Part shown: piece after piece, positions 21,274-31,627 of the stretch | Layout of the letters: every line of letters starts with the position of its first letter | Position numbering within the stretch: the first letter of the stretch is position 1 | Assembly: GCF_000006445.2 (NCBI RefSeq) | Contig: NC_006047.2 | Location: 930,001-994,000, forward strand | Length of the DNA stretch: 64,000 nt | Source of the DNA: Debaryomyces hansenii CBS767 | Taxonomy: Eukaryota; Ascomycota; Pichiomycetes; Serinales; Debaryomycetaceae | Direction of reading: 5' to 3' | Program-made: the position numbers and the translations under genes | The notes under the pieces: model-generated | Database searches by the model: none | Seen by the model: the letters and a program-made list of their open reading frames with translations, nothing else | What the model was told of the DNA's origin: nothing

Positions 21274-22536
21274 ATGTTCAAGTATAAACCCAGAAGTATG
21301 AATGGTGTATTTGCAATTGAAAAGCCGTCTGGGATTACATCGTCTAAATTCATAGGTGATATTCAGGCTCTCTTCACGCAATCAGAAATTTTTAAAAACG
21401 ATCTAAACGAAGCGAAGACCAAAGCAGCCCAAGCTTTAGGAACTGATAAAAAATGGTCCAAAGAAAGAATAAACAAACGAGTAAAGTCGTTGAAGGTCAA
21501 GATTGGACATGGGGGTACCTTAGATCCAATGGCAAGTGGTGTATTGGTTGTTGGTGTTGGATTAGGGACTAAAAAATTACAATATTATCTTAGCGAATGC
21601 AATAAAACTTACGAGACGAAGGCATTATTGGGTATTTCGACAACTACTGGAGATGCAGAAGGTGAGATCATTACCAAAAATCAAGTAAGTCACATAACTC
21701 AAGAAATGATAAAGGAAACTGCTCCAAAATTTATTGGTGATCTTAAACAGACACCGCCTATATTTTCAGCATTGAAAATGAATGGTAAGCCATTATATGA
21801 CTATGCGAGGGAAGGAATCCCATTGCCAATGCCTATAAAGGTAAGGCAAGTCAAGGTCTTCGATGTAAAAGTACATGATGAAGATTCATTACGCACCGAC
21901 CATGAGTTTCAGACATTGAAAAGTGAATTGGATGAACAAGGTAATCCAAAAGAGCATGAGTTGTCAAACAATCCTACTTTGAATGATTCACCTTTGTATT
22001 TCTCGGAGCAATACTTGTCAAAGGCGGAGACTGAGGGTTTGCCTAAGGAAGTTGGTAAACCAAGGTCGTTGGCTGATGATTCGCTTCCTGAAAAATTACC
22101 ATTAATTCATTTGACTGCTGATGTCTCCTCTGGTACATACATCAGAAGTTTAGTAAGTGATTATGGTAGGGCTTTAGAGTCTTCGGCATATATGGTCGAA
22201 TTGATACGAGTAAGACAATCCGAATGGCAGTTAGGAAAAAATGTATTTAAAATATCAGATTTTGAAAATAGAGATGAAAGAATTTGGGGACCTGTTTTAA
22301 AAAAGGTCTTGGATAGCGATCATGATATCGATGTTCTGAAAGAATTGAATGATTTTTCTGAAAAAATTGCTCCCTTGCTTGAGCGTGAACAAGAAGTTAT
22401 AGAAAAGTTTGGTGATGCTAACAAGCAAGACAAAGAAGCGCATGTTGCAGATACTACAAGTATAGCAAACACAAACACGACTGAGAGAGACGCAGAAATT
22501 CCAAAGAAAAGAACAATTGACGAAATAGAAAAATAA
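21274..22536 (+). CDS. PUS4: tRNA pseudouridine-55 synthase Pus4 (TruB family)
   Basis: This 420-residue TruB-family enzyme makes pseudouridine at U55 in the T loop of nuclear and mitochondrial tRNAs. Family motifs in order: GVFAIEKPSGITSS near the N-terminus; the catalytic GHGGTLDPMASGVLVVG with the Asp nucleophile at D84; YETKALLGISTTTGDAEGE; QTPPIFSALKMNGKPLYDYAR; and VSSGTYIRSLVSDYGRAL. A long insert relative to bacterial TruB lies around residues 205-270, and the tail is charged (EIPKKRTIDEIEK). Start is ATG 21274; the frame reaches 21253 only via TTG, and an internal Met precedes NGVFAIEKP. Confidence 0.95.
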   Translation: MFKYKPRSMNGVFAIEKPSGITSSKFIGDIQALFTQSEIFKNDLNEAKTKAAQALGTDKKWSKERINKRVKSLKVKIGHGGTLDPMASGVLVVGVGLGTKKLQYYLSECNKTYETKALLGISTTTGDAEGEIITKNQVSHITQEMIKETAPKFIGDLKQTPPIFSALKMNGKPLYDYAREGIPLPMPIKVRQVKVFDVKVHDEDSLRTDHEFQTLKSELDEQGNPKEHELSNNPTLNDSPLYFSEQYLSKAETEGLPKEVGKPRSLADDSLPEKLPLIHLTADVSSGTYIRSLVSDYGRALESSAYMVELIRVRQSEWQLGKNVFKISDFENRDERIWGPVLKKVLDSDHDIDVLKELNDFSEKIAPLLEREQEVIEKFGDANKQDKEAHVADTTSIANTNTTERDAEIPKKRTIDEIEK

Positions 22537-22615
22537 GTAGTATATAAAATATTATAATGTAAGGAATTTTTTTGTACAAGTCGCATTGAGCTCTTCAGAA
22601 TACTATTTATGATTA

Positions 22616-23797
22616 ATGGTCCCTAAATTTTATAGGCATAGAGATATAATGAGATTAATTGGTCCAAGTTTCAAATTAACGATAAGAAATTTTTCCTTCT
22701 GTCGTCCATTATCAGGGATTTATACGAAAACCTCCATAAATCCAGTCAATTTTCAACTTTCACCACCAACCAAATTTGCTCCCAAATCATTACTTTTGTT
22801 ATCTACGCCATCTTTGCTTACACAACTGATAGAGGAGTCAATTCATTTATATCAAGATAATGGAATACAAGTTATAGCTGCTGGAATAGATTGTATGATT
22901 CCCAATTCTCATCGTCATGGTGTTTCTGAAATGTGGCTTGACAAATACATTGAAATCAATGATTCGGTAAAATTAGAAGAGAGAGACGATATAAACAACC
23001 AACCAAAGGAAAGGGATGGGGTACATGTGGTTAAGGCCAGCAAAAACTGGAAAAATATTGATTCTAAGTTTTCAATCAGTATACATCCAGATTTGAAGAT
23101 TGATTTAAACCTTGCAAATACAATTTTTTCGACTACGAATTTAGTGACATTATTTTATTTCCAGCCAAGCCACTTGGGTGAACAAAGTAATTCAGGTCAA
23201 ACATTATGTGATTTAAGAGTGACATTGCCTGCTGATTTGTTTAAGGAATCTCCAAAAATCGAATCAAAAGATAAGTGGACGCAATTGCATGATTCGAACT
23301 CTGAGCCATTAATTATAACAAGCTGTACTGGTAACTTAGTGAAATTAATCAATAAAAAGTCTGCTGCTGGATTTTTGGAACAAAATGATCGCTTAATGAG
23401 TATCGGTTCTAAAGACACCCAAGTATTCGTTAAAATATATAAAAAAGGTCTGAACATTGCACAACGTTTTAAGGTAATTGCAGGAGGTGGTGAATGGGGA
23501 ACTAAAGCCAATATACTTGCCATTTCACCTGAGGCTGAACTAGACGTGGGTGATAGAATTGAGTTTTTTATGTTGACTCCAGAAGATAGATTTTCTACTA
23601 CAGCCAAATTTGATGATGCCTCATTATCGCATAAGCTTACCTTTGAATGTTCTTATGAAGAACGCTCCTATGGGCTTAACAATAACGATGATACAGTTGT
23701 CATGGAAAACGTATTTGGCTGTGGATCAGAAAATGGATTCATGTATAATAATATTCAACACGTATCTGCCGGGGAAAGTATATCCATATCATTATAA
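22616..23797 (+). CDS. FIST-domain-like protein, probably mitochondrial
   Basis: This 393-residue protein is not firmly identified. The N-terminus (from the second Met: MRLIGPSFKLTIRNFSFCRP) is basic and acid-free, like a mitochondrial presequence. Residues 55-110 contain LLLLSTPSLLTQLIEESI and an HRHGVSEMW segment. The C-terminal half has KVIAGGGEWGTKANILAISP, which resembles the GGGxWGxKxxLLxLDP signature I associate with fungal FIST-domain proteins, and a FGCGSENGF...SAGESISI ending. FIST domains are proposed ligand-sensing modules; the function of this protein is unknown to me. Start could be ATG 22616 or ATG 22649. Confidence 0.45.
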   Translation: MVPKFYRHRDIMRLIGPSFKLTIRNFSFCRPLSGIYTKTSINPVNFQLSPPTKFAPKSLLLLSTPSLLTQLIEESIHLYQDNGIQVIAAGIDCMIPNSHRHGVSEMWLDKYIEINDSVKLEERDDINNQPKERDGVHVVKASKNWKNIDSKFSISIHPDLKIDLNLANTIFSTTNLVTLFYFQPSHLGEQSNSGQTLCDLRVTLPADLFKESPKIESKDKWTQLHDSNSEPLIITSCTGNLVKLINKKSAAGFLEQNDRLMSIGSKDTQVFVKIYKKGLNIAQRFKVIAGGGEWGTKANILAISPEAELDVGDRIEFFMLTPEDRFSTTAKFDDASLSHKLTFECSYEERSYGLNNNDDTVVMENVFGCGSENGFMYNNIQHVSAGESISISL

Positions 23798-23994
23798 GTC
23801 TTGTAAATACTATTAAGTACTACAAAAAACTAAATACTATAATACAATCGATAGGTAACATTTTAATTAATACTAACTCCATCAACTCCTCCGTTTACGC
23901 AACCTGAAAATATGTGTTGCGATTTATAAGTTTATGGGGTTAGATTTATTTCAATCTTTTTACTTCTATATTAATTGTAATCTAAATTTTCGCT

Positions 23995-24534
23995 ATGATT
24001 AAATATATCAAAGGTGATCTATTTACACATACCCCATCTAGTCGTTCGGCTATTTCAATCTTTGCTCATGCTTGCAATTGTCGTGGTTCATGGGGTGGAG
24101 GAATAGCTACAGTCTTTTATCGAAAATTTCCTTCCGCCTACAAAATATATGCAGATTATTGTAGCACGCATGCAGATGACCCATCTAAGCTATTAGGGAC
24201 AACTCTATTGATTCCTTCGAGTTCTAGTGATCCTGGTAATGAAAATGGTCAAAAAATAGTTTATGTAGCGTGTCTTTTTACAAGTGATTTTTACGGAAAG
24301 AAGAAGTTAACCCCTGGCGATATAGCTGCCAATACTGACTTATCGATGAAGGATTTGGATACCCAATTGGAACTGCTCAAAGAGGAAAAAGAGATCGAAT
24401 CTACAGATCAGGGTGAGGTGGTTGTCAATATGCCAAAAATAAATGCTGGTCTTTTCGCCGTTCCATGGGAAATTACAGAAGATGTGTTAAATAAATTCAA
24501 CAACCTCCATATCAATGTATACGTGGTAGATTAG
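23995..24534 (+). CDS. POA1: ADP-ribose 1''-phosphate phosphatase Poa1 (macro domain)
   Basis: A single macro domain fills this 179-residue protein: MIKYIKGDLF, then the nucleotide-binding HACNCRGSWGGGIATVFYRKFP, and late NMPKINAGLFAVPWEITEDVL. These are the hallmarks of S. cerevisiae Poa1, which removes phosphate from ADP-ribose 1''-phosphate made during tRNA splicing. The loop around residues 95-140 is longer and charged. ATG 23995 aligns with the family start (ITYVKGNI in S. cerevisiae), so the TACTAAC 120 bp upstream is not needed for a split gene. In S. cerevisiae POA1 and YPK3 are also a few genes apart (YBR022W, YBR028C). Confidence 0.92.
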   Translation: MIKYIKGDLFTHTPSSRSAISIFAHACNCRGSWGGGIATVFYRKFPSAYKIYADYCSTHADDPSKLLGTTLLIPSSSSDPGNENGQKIVYVACLFTSDFYGKKKLTPGDIAANTDLSMKDLDTQLELLKEEKEIESTDQGEVVVNMPKINAGLFAVPWEITEDVLNKFNNLHINVYVVD

Positions 24535-24703
24535 GCGTTTCCGTTTCCGACAATAGACATTTTTCTTGGAACTTCTCATCGCAGTTTTACCGGATGAAAT
24601 TTTGTTTGGGGTATATATAAATAAATATGGTTTTAACAAATATATTAACGAATAGTATTGCGCTTAAGTAGATTATAGATGATATAAGGCATACGTGGGT
24701 AAT

Positions 24704-26056
24704 ATGACTGGTTTGTTTTCATTTGACGAGGAGAAACTCGCCAAGGATTTCAATGATACCATAATAGAAGACGAACTTGACCCGAATGAGCTAGATGCAA
24801 AACCTTTCGATGGTAATATACTCCAAGTCCATACTGAAACAACATTTCCAAGAAGAAAGTCGTCGGTCTACAGAAGGTTATCAATTAAATCGGCAGCTTC
24901 GGTAACGTCCCAGGATTTCATAATTCCGGCAAATTATCAATATTCAGATGAAGGAAACCCTGAATCAAATGTGTCTAAACGTAGAAAAGTATTAAGTGAT
25001 TTTACACCTATAAAAGTTTTGGGAAAGGGAGCATATGGGAAAGTTCATTTGGTACAGGATAGACATAACAAGAGGCTATTTGCCCAAAAACAATTAAGAA
25101 AACCAACTATTAATATACATGAAGAGCAAGGTGACATCCACACAAAGCATGTCAAGCGGACTATTTCCGAAAGGAAAATTCTAACCAATATCACACATCA
25201 TCCAAATATCGTGAAATTGTTCTATGCGTTGCAAGACTCAGACAAGTTTTATCTCATTTTAGAATATATTCCGGGAGGTGAGTTGTTCCATCATTTGACG
25301 TCAAACAACTCGCTCGGGAATGTTTTCAAAGAAGAAGATGTTGCATTTTATGCAGCGCAGATGGCTCTTGGCTTGAAGCACTTGCATGAGTTAGGGATTG
25401 TCTATAGGGATTTGAAGCCAGAGAATTGCTTGTTAAATAGTGCTGGCCATTTAGTATTAACAGACTTTGGCCTCTCCAAAAGTATAGGAGAAGACCCCGA
25501 AAACAGCTGTAAGTCCATCATAGGCACGCCTGAATACATGGCTCCGGAGATTTTGAAAGGAGATGAATATGATTACCTGGTCGACTGGTGGTCTTTGGGT
25601 TGCGTCATATACGATATGATGACTGGCAAGCCACCATTCACCGGTAACTCACATAAAGTCATCCAAGATAAAATAATTAAGAACAAATTGAAAATGCCCT
25701 TTTACTTTTCCATGGATGCGAAGGACCTTTTAAACAAATTATTGAACAAAAACCCTGCCAAGAGATTTCCTGTTGACGAAAAATGGTCCATATTTGAAAG
25801 CCATAGGTTCTTCCGCAAACTAAACTGGAAATCCTTAAAAGCCCAAGACGATTCCTGCAATCCCCCCATTATTCCGGTCATTACAGATCCTATATTGGCT
25901 GAGAATTTTTCAGAAGAGTTTACAAGTATGGCTATTAGCGATTTTGGTGGAGATCAAGGTATAAACATACCTCACAATTCGGACTACAATATAAATTATT
26001 CGTTCAAAGGCTTTAGTTACACGGCTAGTAATAGTTTTGTAGATAGATTTTGTTAG
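24704..26056 (+). CDS. YPK3: AGC-family S6-kinase-like protein kinase Ypk3
   Basis: This 450-residue Ser/Thr kinase has a 100-residue N-terminal region and then the kinase domain: VLGKGAYGKVHLV (about residue 105), VYRDLKPEN (about 235), LTDFGLSKS (about 257), and the activation-loop segment CKSIIGTPEYMAPE. The C-terminal AGC extension ends with a hydrophobic motif FKGFSY (residues 434-439), the TORC1/2-type site. Ypk3 phosphorylates ribosomal protein S6 under TORC1 control. Codon 292 (25577-25579) is CTG in YDY-x-VDWWSLG, where AGC kinases carry Ser/Ala/Thr; this is the best local evidence for CUG=Ser. Start ATG 24704; an upstream GTG is not used. Another S6K-like AGC kinase is the alternative. 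Confidence 0.8.
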   Translation: MTGLFSFDEEKLAKDFNDTIIEDELDPNELDAKPFDGNILQVHTETTFPRRKSSVYRRLSIKSAASVTSQDFIIPANYQYSDEGNPESNVSKRRKVLSDFTPIKVLGKGAYGKVHLVQDRHNKRLFAQKQLRKPTINIHEEQGDIHTKHVKRTISERKILTNITHHPNIVKLFYALQDSDKFYLILEYIPGGELFHHLTSNNSLGNVFKEEDVAFYAAQMALGLKHLHELGIVYRDLKPENCLLNSAGHLVLTDFGLSKSIGEDPENSCKSIIGTPEYMAPEILKGDEYDYLVDWWSLGCVIYDMMTGKPPFTGNSHKVIQDKIIKNKLKMPFYFSMDAKDLLNKLLNKNPAKRFPVDEKWSIFESHRFFRKLNWKSLKAQDDSCNPPIIPVITDPILAENFSEEFTSMAISDFGGDQGINIPHNSDYNINYSFKGFSYTASNSFVDRFC

Positions 26057-26218
26057 CATATATGGGCCATAAATATAAAAACGTACAACCACAAAGTATG
26101 GTCGTGTGTGGACATAAATCTAAATGAACACCTCAAGATAATGAAAGATCAACTTAGACATTAAGAAGGCGAACACCAATACACAAACTATAGAAGTACA
26201 CTAATATTAGATACTGCA

Positions 26219-28288
26219 ATGGATGAGACTTTAATTGCTACCATTAATAAGCTTCAGGATGCGTTAGCACCATTAGGTGGAGGATCTTCTTCACCAGTTG
26301 ACTTACCTCAAATAACCGTCGTTGGTTCACAATCTAGTGGTAAGTCGTCTGTATTAGAAAATATCGTTGGAAGAGATTTCTTACCCAGAGGTACAGGTAT
26401 TGTTACTAGAAGGCCTTTGGTTTTGCAGTTAATCAATAAGAGATCGTCGCCAAAACCATCTAAGGATTTATTGGAGATTCATACGACTACTGATAAAGGA
26501 GAGACGTCTGAAAACAACGCTGATGAATGGGGTGAATTCTTACACTTGCCAAATAAAAAGTTCTATAATTTTGAAGAAATTAGAGAGGAGATCGTTAGAG
26601 AGACCGATGCCAAAACTGGTAAGAACTTAGGTATTTCAGCAGTCCCAATTAATTTGAGGATTTATTCGCCCCATGTCTTGACTTTGACATTAGTGGATTT
26701 ACCGGGTTTAACTAAGGTTCCAGTAGGTGACCAACCAAAAGATATTGAAAGACAAATTAGAGAAATGCTTATGAAGTTTATTTCCAAGCCTAATGCTATT
26801 ATATTGTCTGTCAATGCAGCTAATACTGATTTAGCTAACTCTGATGGATTAAAATTGGCAAGAGAAGTGGACCCAGAAGGTTCAAGAACTATCGGTGTTT
26901 TAACTAAGGTTGATTTGATGGATCAAGGTACTGATGTGATTGATATCTTGGCGGGTAGAGTCATTCCGTTAAGATTTGGTTACGTCCCTGTAATAAATAG
27001 AGGTCAAAAAGATATTGAAGGGAAGAAGACTATCAGGGATGCGTTACAGGATGAAAGTTCATTTTTTGAAAATCATCCATCCTATAAGGCAAAGGCTCAT
27101 TACTGTGGTACACCATATTTGGCAAAGAAATTGAATGGTATCTTATTGCACCATATCAAGGGTACCTTGCCAGATATTAAGATGAGAATAGAACACTCTT
27201 TAAAGAAATATCAAAATGAATTGAGTTTATTGGGACCAGAAATGTCGGAATCCCCAACATCGATCGCTCTTAACATGATCACAAATTTCACCAAAGATTA
27301 CAATGGTATTTTGAATGGTGAAGCCAGAGAATTAACGTCGCAAGAATTGAGTGGTGGAGCTCGTATCTCCTTTGTGTTCCATGAAATTTTTAAAAATGGT
27401 ATTACTTCATTAGATCCATTTGACCAAATTAAAGATGCGGATATTAGAACTATCATGCACAATACTTCGGGTTCCGCTCCATCCTTATTCGTTGGTACCC
27501 AAGCATTCGAAGTCCTCGTCAAACAACAAATCCACAGAATGGAGGACCCATCCATCCGTTGTATTAATTTAATTTTCGATGAATTGGTCCGTATTTTATC
27601 TCAGATTATTTCCCAACCGCAATATTCGCGTTACCCATCATTAAAGGAACAATTATCTCAACATTTCATTCAGTTATTAAGAGAGGAATTAATCCCAACC
27701 AATAAGTTTGTGACTGACATAATCAAGTCGGAAGAGACTTATGTCAATACCGCTCATCCTGATTTATTAAAGGGTTCTCAAGCTATGGCCATAGTTGAAG
27801 AAAAATTCCATCCAAAACCACAAGTGGCAGTTGATCCTAAAACCGGTAAACCATTACCTCCATCTCAACAAAATCAAGCCCTGCCACAGCCAAAAGAAGA
27901 AGGAGCAAACGGATTCTTCGGTGGTTTTTTCTCTTCTAAGAACAAGAAGAGATTGCAATCTATGGAAGCACCTCCACCAGTCTTGAGAGCTACGGGAAGC
28001 ATGACTGAAAGAGAAACTATGGAAACTGAAGTCATTAAGTTATTGATTTCTTCTTATTTCAACATCGTGAAGAGAACGGTTGCCGATGTTGTTCCAAAGG
28101 CGATAATGTTGAAGTTAATTGAAAGATCGAAGGAAGAAATTCAAAAGGAATTATTGGAGAAGTTATACAATTCCCCTGACTTAGCTGATTTAGTTAAAGA
28201 AAATGAGTTAACCGTTCAAAAGAGAAAGGAATGTTTGAAGATGGTTGATGTGTTGAAAAATGCTAGTGAGATTGTTTTGAGTGTTTAA
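26219..28288 (+). CDS. VPS1: Dynamin-related GTPase Vps1
   Basis: This 689-residue protein has the full dynamin layout. The G1 motif is GSQSSGKSS (residues 36-44), the switch region GIVTRRP, G3 DLPG (160-163) and G4 TKVD (229-232). A middle/stalk domain follows ([16 protein letters not shown]), then a Pro/Gln/Gly-rich insert B around 540-590 and the GTPase effector domain at the C-terminus ([40 protein letters not shown]). There is no PH or proline-rich domain, as in Vps1 rather than classical dynamin; Dnm1 is excluded by overall similarity. It acts in Golgi-to-vacuole sorting, endocytosis and peroxisome fission. Confidence 0.95.
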   Translation: MDETLIATINKLQDALAPLGGGSSSPVDLPQITVVGSQSSGKSSVLENIVGRDFLPRGTGIVTRRPLVLQLINKRSSPKPSKDLLEIHTTTDKGETSENNADEWGEFLHLPNKKFYNFEEIREEIVRETDAKTGKNLGISAVPINLRIYSPHVLTLTLVDLPGLTKVPVGDQPKDIERQIREMLMKFISKPNAIILSVNAANTDLANSDGLKLAREVDPEGSRTIGVLTKVDLMDQGTDVIDILAGRVIPLRFGYVPVINRGQKDIEGKKTIRDALQDESSFFENHPSYKAKAHYCGTPYLAKKLNGILLHHIKGTLPDIKMRIEHSLKKYQNELSLLGPEMSESPTSIALNMITNFTKDYNGILNGEARELTSQELSGGARISFVFHEIFKNGITSLDPFDQIKDADIRTIMHNTSGSAPSLFVGTQAFEVLVKQQIHRMEDPSIRCINLIFDELVRILSQIISQPQYSRYPSLKEQLSQHFIQLLREELIPTNKFVTDIIKSEETYVNTAHPDLLKGSQAMAIVEEKFHPKPQVAVDPKTGKPLPPSQQNQALPQPKEEGANGFFGGFFSSKNKKRLQSMEAPPPVLRATGSMTERETMETEVIKLLISSYFNIVKRTVADVVPKAIMLKLIERSKEEIQKELLEKLYNSPDLADLVKENELTVQKRKECLKMVDVLKNASEIVLSV

Positions 28289-29188
28289 ATTAGTTGATTT
28301 AATAGTTTAGAATTATATTTCTATTTCAATATATATACTTATATAGTTTTGTCTAATGTTATAAAATGCAAAAGAATCCATTATGTTGTAGTGACACAAA
28401 AACGTACCCTAAGATTTTTTAATTTTTTGCGTCATGAGACTGAAAATTTTCCAATATAAAGTCATACAGCAACAGTTATCACTAATTCTAATATCAATTT
28501 GTTGTAACAACCAACAGATATTGCATATTTCAAAGACTGAACTTACTATTAAGAATATTTACATTGATAATTTAATTAATCAATACGAAAAAAACTCCAC
28601 TTATCGTTTTTAGCAACTTTGAATAACTGATTCAAAGTTTCCAATTGATCTTATTTCCACAATACTTTTAACTAAATTATAGTTGGGCTGATTAAATTAA
28701 GATCCAACGAAGATTAATTTATTGTGCATAGCTTTCGATTAAATTTATTTGAAAAGTTATATGCCTAAGAAAGAATCACGACGTATTTTGCTCCAAAGTA
28801 AATTAATTGAACCTGGATAACACCTATAAAGAGTATTTATTCGCTTGTTATCATAGCACATACAATCATACTTGAATCTTATAAAGTAATTTTAATTTGA
28901 GTTCCATCATTCACTCCATTGACATAATTTTTTCACTTGGTTGTTGACCTTCCCCCTTCCACCGGTGAATTTTCAATACTAATTAACTATAATTGAAACG
29001 TTTCTTGCTACTTCTCTCTTCGTTTCAATTGTTGCTTAATTATTCATCACTTTTAATTAATAAGAGTAAGTTTCAATCCACCTACGAATATTTTTAATAC
29101 TTGGAGTTATCATTTGACTTACAGGTAATTCAAAAATAAATTCAATTAGATTAAATTTAAAAAAAACTAAAAAAGCATACAAAGCTAA
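28289..29188. other. Intergenic region and probable long 5' leader upstream of SPE2
   Basis: 900 bp of AT-rich DNA. The only ATG in the last 430 bp before SPE2 opens a 19-codon frame at 28761-28820, a possible upstream ORF. An A-rich tract (29158-29175) precedes the SPE2 ATG. Pyrimidine patches are at 28945-28962. No RNA gene recognised. Confidence 0.5.
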
Positions 29189-30493
29189 ATGGTTGCTCCA
29201 GCTTACGTTGAAGATACCTATGTCGATCATGAGTTATCTGCAAACTTAGATTCAACATTTGCATTTGAAGGTCCTGAGAAACTATTAGAGATCTGGTTCT
29301 TTAAATCTGAAAACGATATCCCAAAAAAGTCGGAAGGCTTACGTAGCATCCCGTTAGAAAAATGGGTTAGGGTATTAGATTTAGTCAGCTGTAAAATTCT
29401 ATCCATGAAATCTTCAAAATTCATGGACGCTTACTTGTTATCTGAATCTTCGTTGTTTGTATTCCCACATAAGTTGATCTTAAAAACTTGTGGAACTACT
29501 ACAACATTAGCATGTCTTGAAAGCTTATTTGAAACTGTTAATCAATATGTTGAGGGCATTGATTTTAATGATTTCAATGTGTACAAAATATTTTATTCAA
29601 GGAGATCTTTCATGTTCCCAGATAAACAAAAGCATGTGCACAGAAACTGGAAGCAAGAAGTTACTTTATTGAATAAATATTTTCAAAACGGAAAATCATA
29701 CATAGTTGGAGATTTTACTGGCGACGACCATTGGTATTTGTATATGGGGGGCAGAGATTCTGTGCCTTCTGATGAAAATGCAAATGATAATGTCCGTGAT
29801 CAAACATTTGAAATATTAATGACTGAATTGAATCCTGAAAAAGCTGAAAATTTCATCGCGGATAGAAAGCCTGGTGCCGAATCTTTGATTAAAGAATCAA
29901 GTGAAGAAGAAGAGCATGATCTAGGCCATGATATGGGAATGCAAACCATGTGCAAAAGCAAACTAGATTCTATTTTCGATGGATCAAATAAGAAGCTTAA
30001 ATCTCATCATTTACCATCACCTTCTTTGTCTGACAGTATGGAATTAGATTCAGATGAATGTCTGAAGGAAACTCCAACTATTAATTCTGACAAATTCAAG
30101 TTTATTCATGATGCATTTGCGTTCAGTCCCTGTGGATATTCGTCAAATTCGATATCATCAAATAACGGTGGCTATTACTACACGTTACATATTACACCCG
30201 AATCTGGATGGTCATACGCGTCATTCGAAACTAATTACCCTTTTACAAAGGATAGTAATGAAAGCATAGTTGACGTATTAAATAAGGTGTTAGATATCTT
30301 CCAACCTGGAAAATTCTCCGTCACTTTTATTACGGAATCTGAGGACACTCATGATAAGTTCAATTTCCACGATTTATCGAATTGTGCTGAAGATTTAAGT
30401 GAGCAAGGCTATCAAAAACAAGAGCGGGTTTTATATGACTTGAAGTTTGGCTATAAATTGTTGTACTTGAATTTCACAAAAGACAAAACGTAA
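29189..30493 (+). CDS. SPE2: S-adenosylmethionine decarboxylase proenzyme
   Basis: This 434-residue protein is the pyruvoyl enzyme that makes decarboxylated S-adenosylmethionine for spermidine and spermine synthesis. The self-cleavage site is in YLLSESSLFVFPHK: cleavage is expected between E86 and S87, with S87 becoming the pyruvoyl group. FEGPEKLLEIWF precedes it, and LKTCGTTTTLACLESL, with the active-site Cys, follows. HITPESGWSYASFETN is the conserved late motif of the family. An acidic Ser-rich insert lies around residues 225-300. Start ATG 29189. The intergenic leader holds one short upstream ORF, discussed in the findings. Confidence 0.96.
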   Translation: MVAPAYVEDTYVDHELSANLDSTFAFEGPEKLLEIWFFKSENDIPKKSEGLRSIPLEKWVRVLDLVSCKILSMKSSKFMDAYLLSESSLFVFPHKLILKTCGTTTTLACLESLFETVNQYVEGIDFNDFNVYKIFYSRRSFMFPDKQKHVHRNWKQEVTLLNKYFQNGKSYIVGDFTGDDHWYLYMGGRDSVPSDENANDNVRDQTFEILMTELNPEKAENFIADRKPGAESLIKESSEEEEHDLGHDMGMQTMCKSKLDSIFDGSNKKLKSHHLPSPSLSDSMELDSDECLKETPTINSDKFKFIHDAFAFSPCGYSSNSISSNNGGYYYTLHITPESGWSYASFETNYPFTKDSNESIVDVLNKVLDIFQPGKFSVTFITESEDTHDKFNFHDLSNCAEDLSEQGYQKQERVLYDLKFGYKLLYLNFTKDKT

Positions 30494-31627
30494 TAATTCT
30501 GTCTTTTTGCGGAACATGGGAGATACCAATAGTTACATTTTTATTGATTAAATGTCTATTGAACAATGCACTCGTTAAAAAAAAAATTTCTAGGTGGTCG
30601 AATGCATTGAGTAAACTTATTCTATTGGTACATTGTTCCAAATATTGATACTTTGACTTTTTTTTCATAAACTATATAATAGGTGGTATTATACTAAATA
30701 TTTTAAAAGTACTCAGGTTGTTTATTAAAACCATTTATTTGTAGTTGATTGTAACATTTGTAAAAGTATATTACTGCGAGGAACATTATAGAATTTTAAA
30801 TAAAGAACTCTCAATGAATAAATAGCAGTTAATGTAGCAAATGCAATAGCAATATTAATACATGGTAAAATATACAAATTTTATGAATATTTATGATATT
30901 TTGCAACTATGTACAAAATAGAAAAAATTAAGGAAATAGACGAAATCCATATCCTATAATATAAAAAAGTTATTTAGATAGTTCATGCATTGAATACATG
31001 GGGCTTGGTGTTATGGGTTTAACAAGGTGTATTCAAAAAGATATAAAACATTGGAGCTACAATAAACATAATTGTTGAGTGATGTATTGATGTCGTTGAG
31101 ATAACACTCTTTCGTTTAACGGATAGGAATAGGCCATCGCATTGACTTCTATCTACATTGGTTTATATGTCTATAGCTACAATTAAAAGTTTATGCAATT
31201 TTTTGGGGGTAAACCATCATAATAAATTGGTTTTGTGAAAATCTTGTGAAAATCAAAAAAATCAAAATGGATTCTTTTATTCCTGGATGATCTTTTAAAA
31301 AAGGTGTCAAATATCGAAGATACCCAATGTAAACCACTATCAAATTAAACCATCTACTCAAATTCAGCAGTGAGGAGATAGGACAACGAGATACTATAAA
31401 CCCGGATTTGATATACTTCTTTAGATGTGAATTTATCCTCTCCGCAATATAGCTGCATTCAGAACTAATAATACGAGATCCACGAGGCAGAACCAATTGA
31501 GGTTTCTACGCAGGTATTCGGAAAAAAAAAATACGATTTGAAGAAAACTTTTCAGCAATTTAATATATTAAAGACTAATCAATAAAAATATATACATACA
31601 ATATACAGTAATAGCGTATTGAATAGA
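30494..31627. other. Convergent 3' intergenic region SPE2/ADP-ATP carrier
   Basis: 1.13 kb of AT-rich DNA between two gene 3' ends. Short frames (30474-30668, 31191-31496, both minus) have no protein character. No repeats or RNA genes recognised. Confidence 0.5.

Noticed and set aside
23871..23877. TACTAAC upstream of POA1
   Set aside because: No GTATGT/GTAAGT donor at a suitable distance, and POA1 ATG 23995 already matches the family N-terminus.
29066..29124. Possible 5' UTR intron of SPE2 (GTAAGT ... ACAG)
   Set aside because: Only 59 nt, and no branch point better than CTACGAAT. Splice signals by chance are likely in AT-rich leader DNA.
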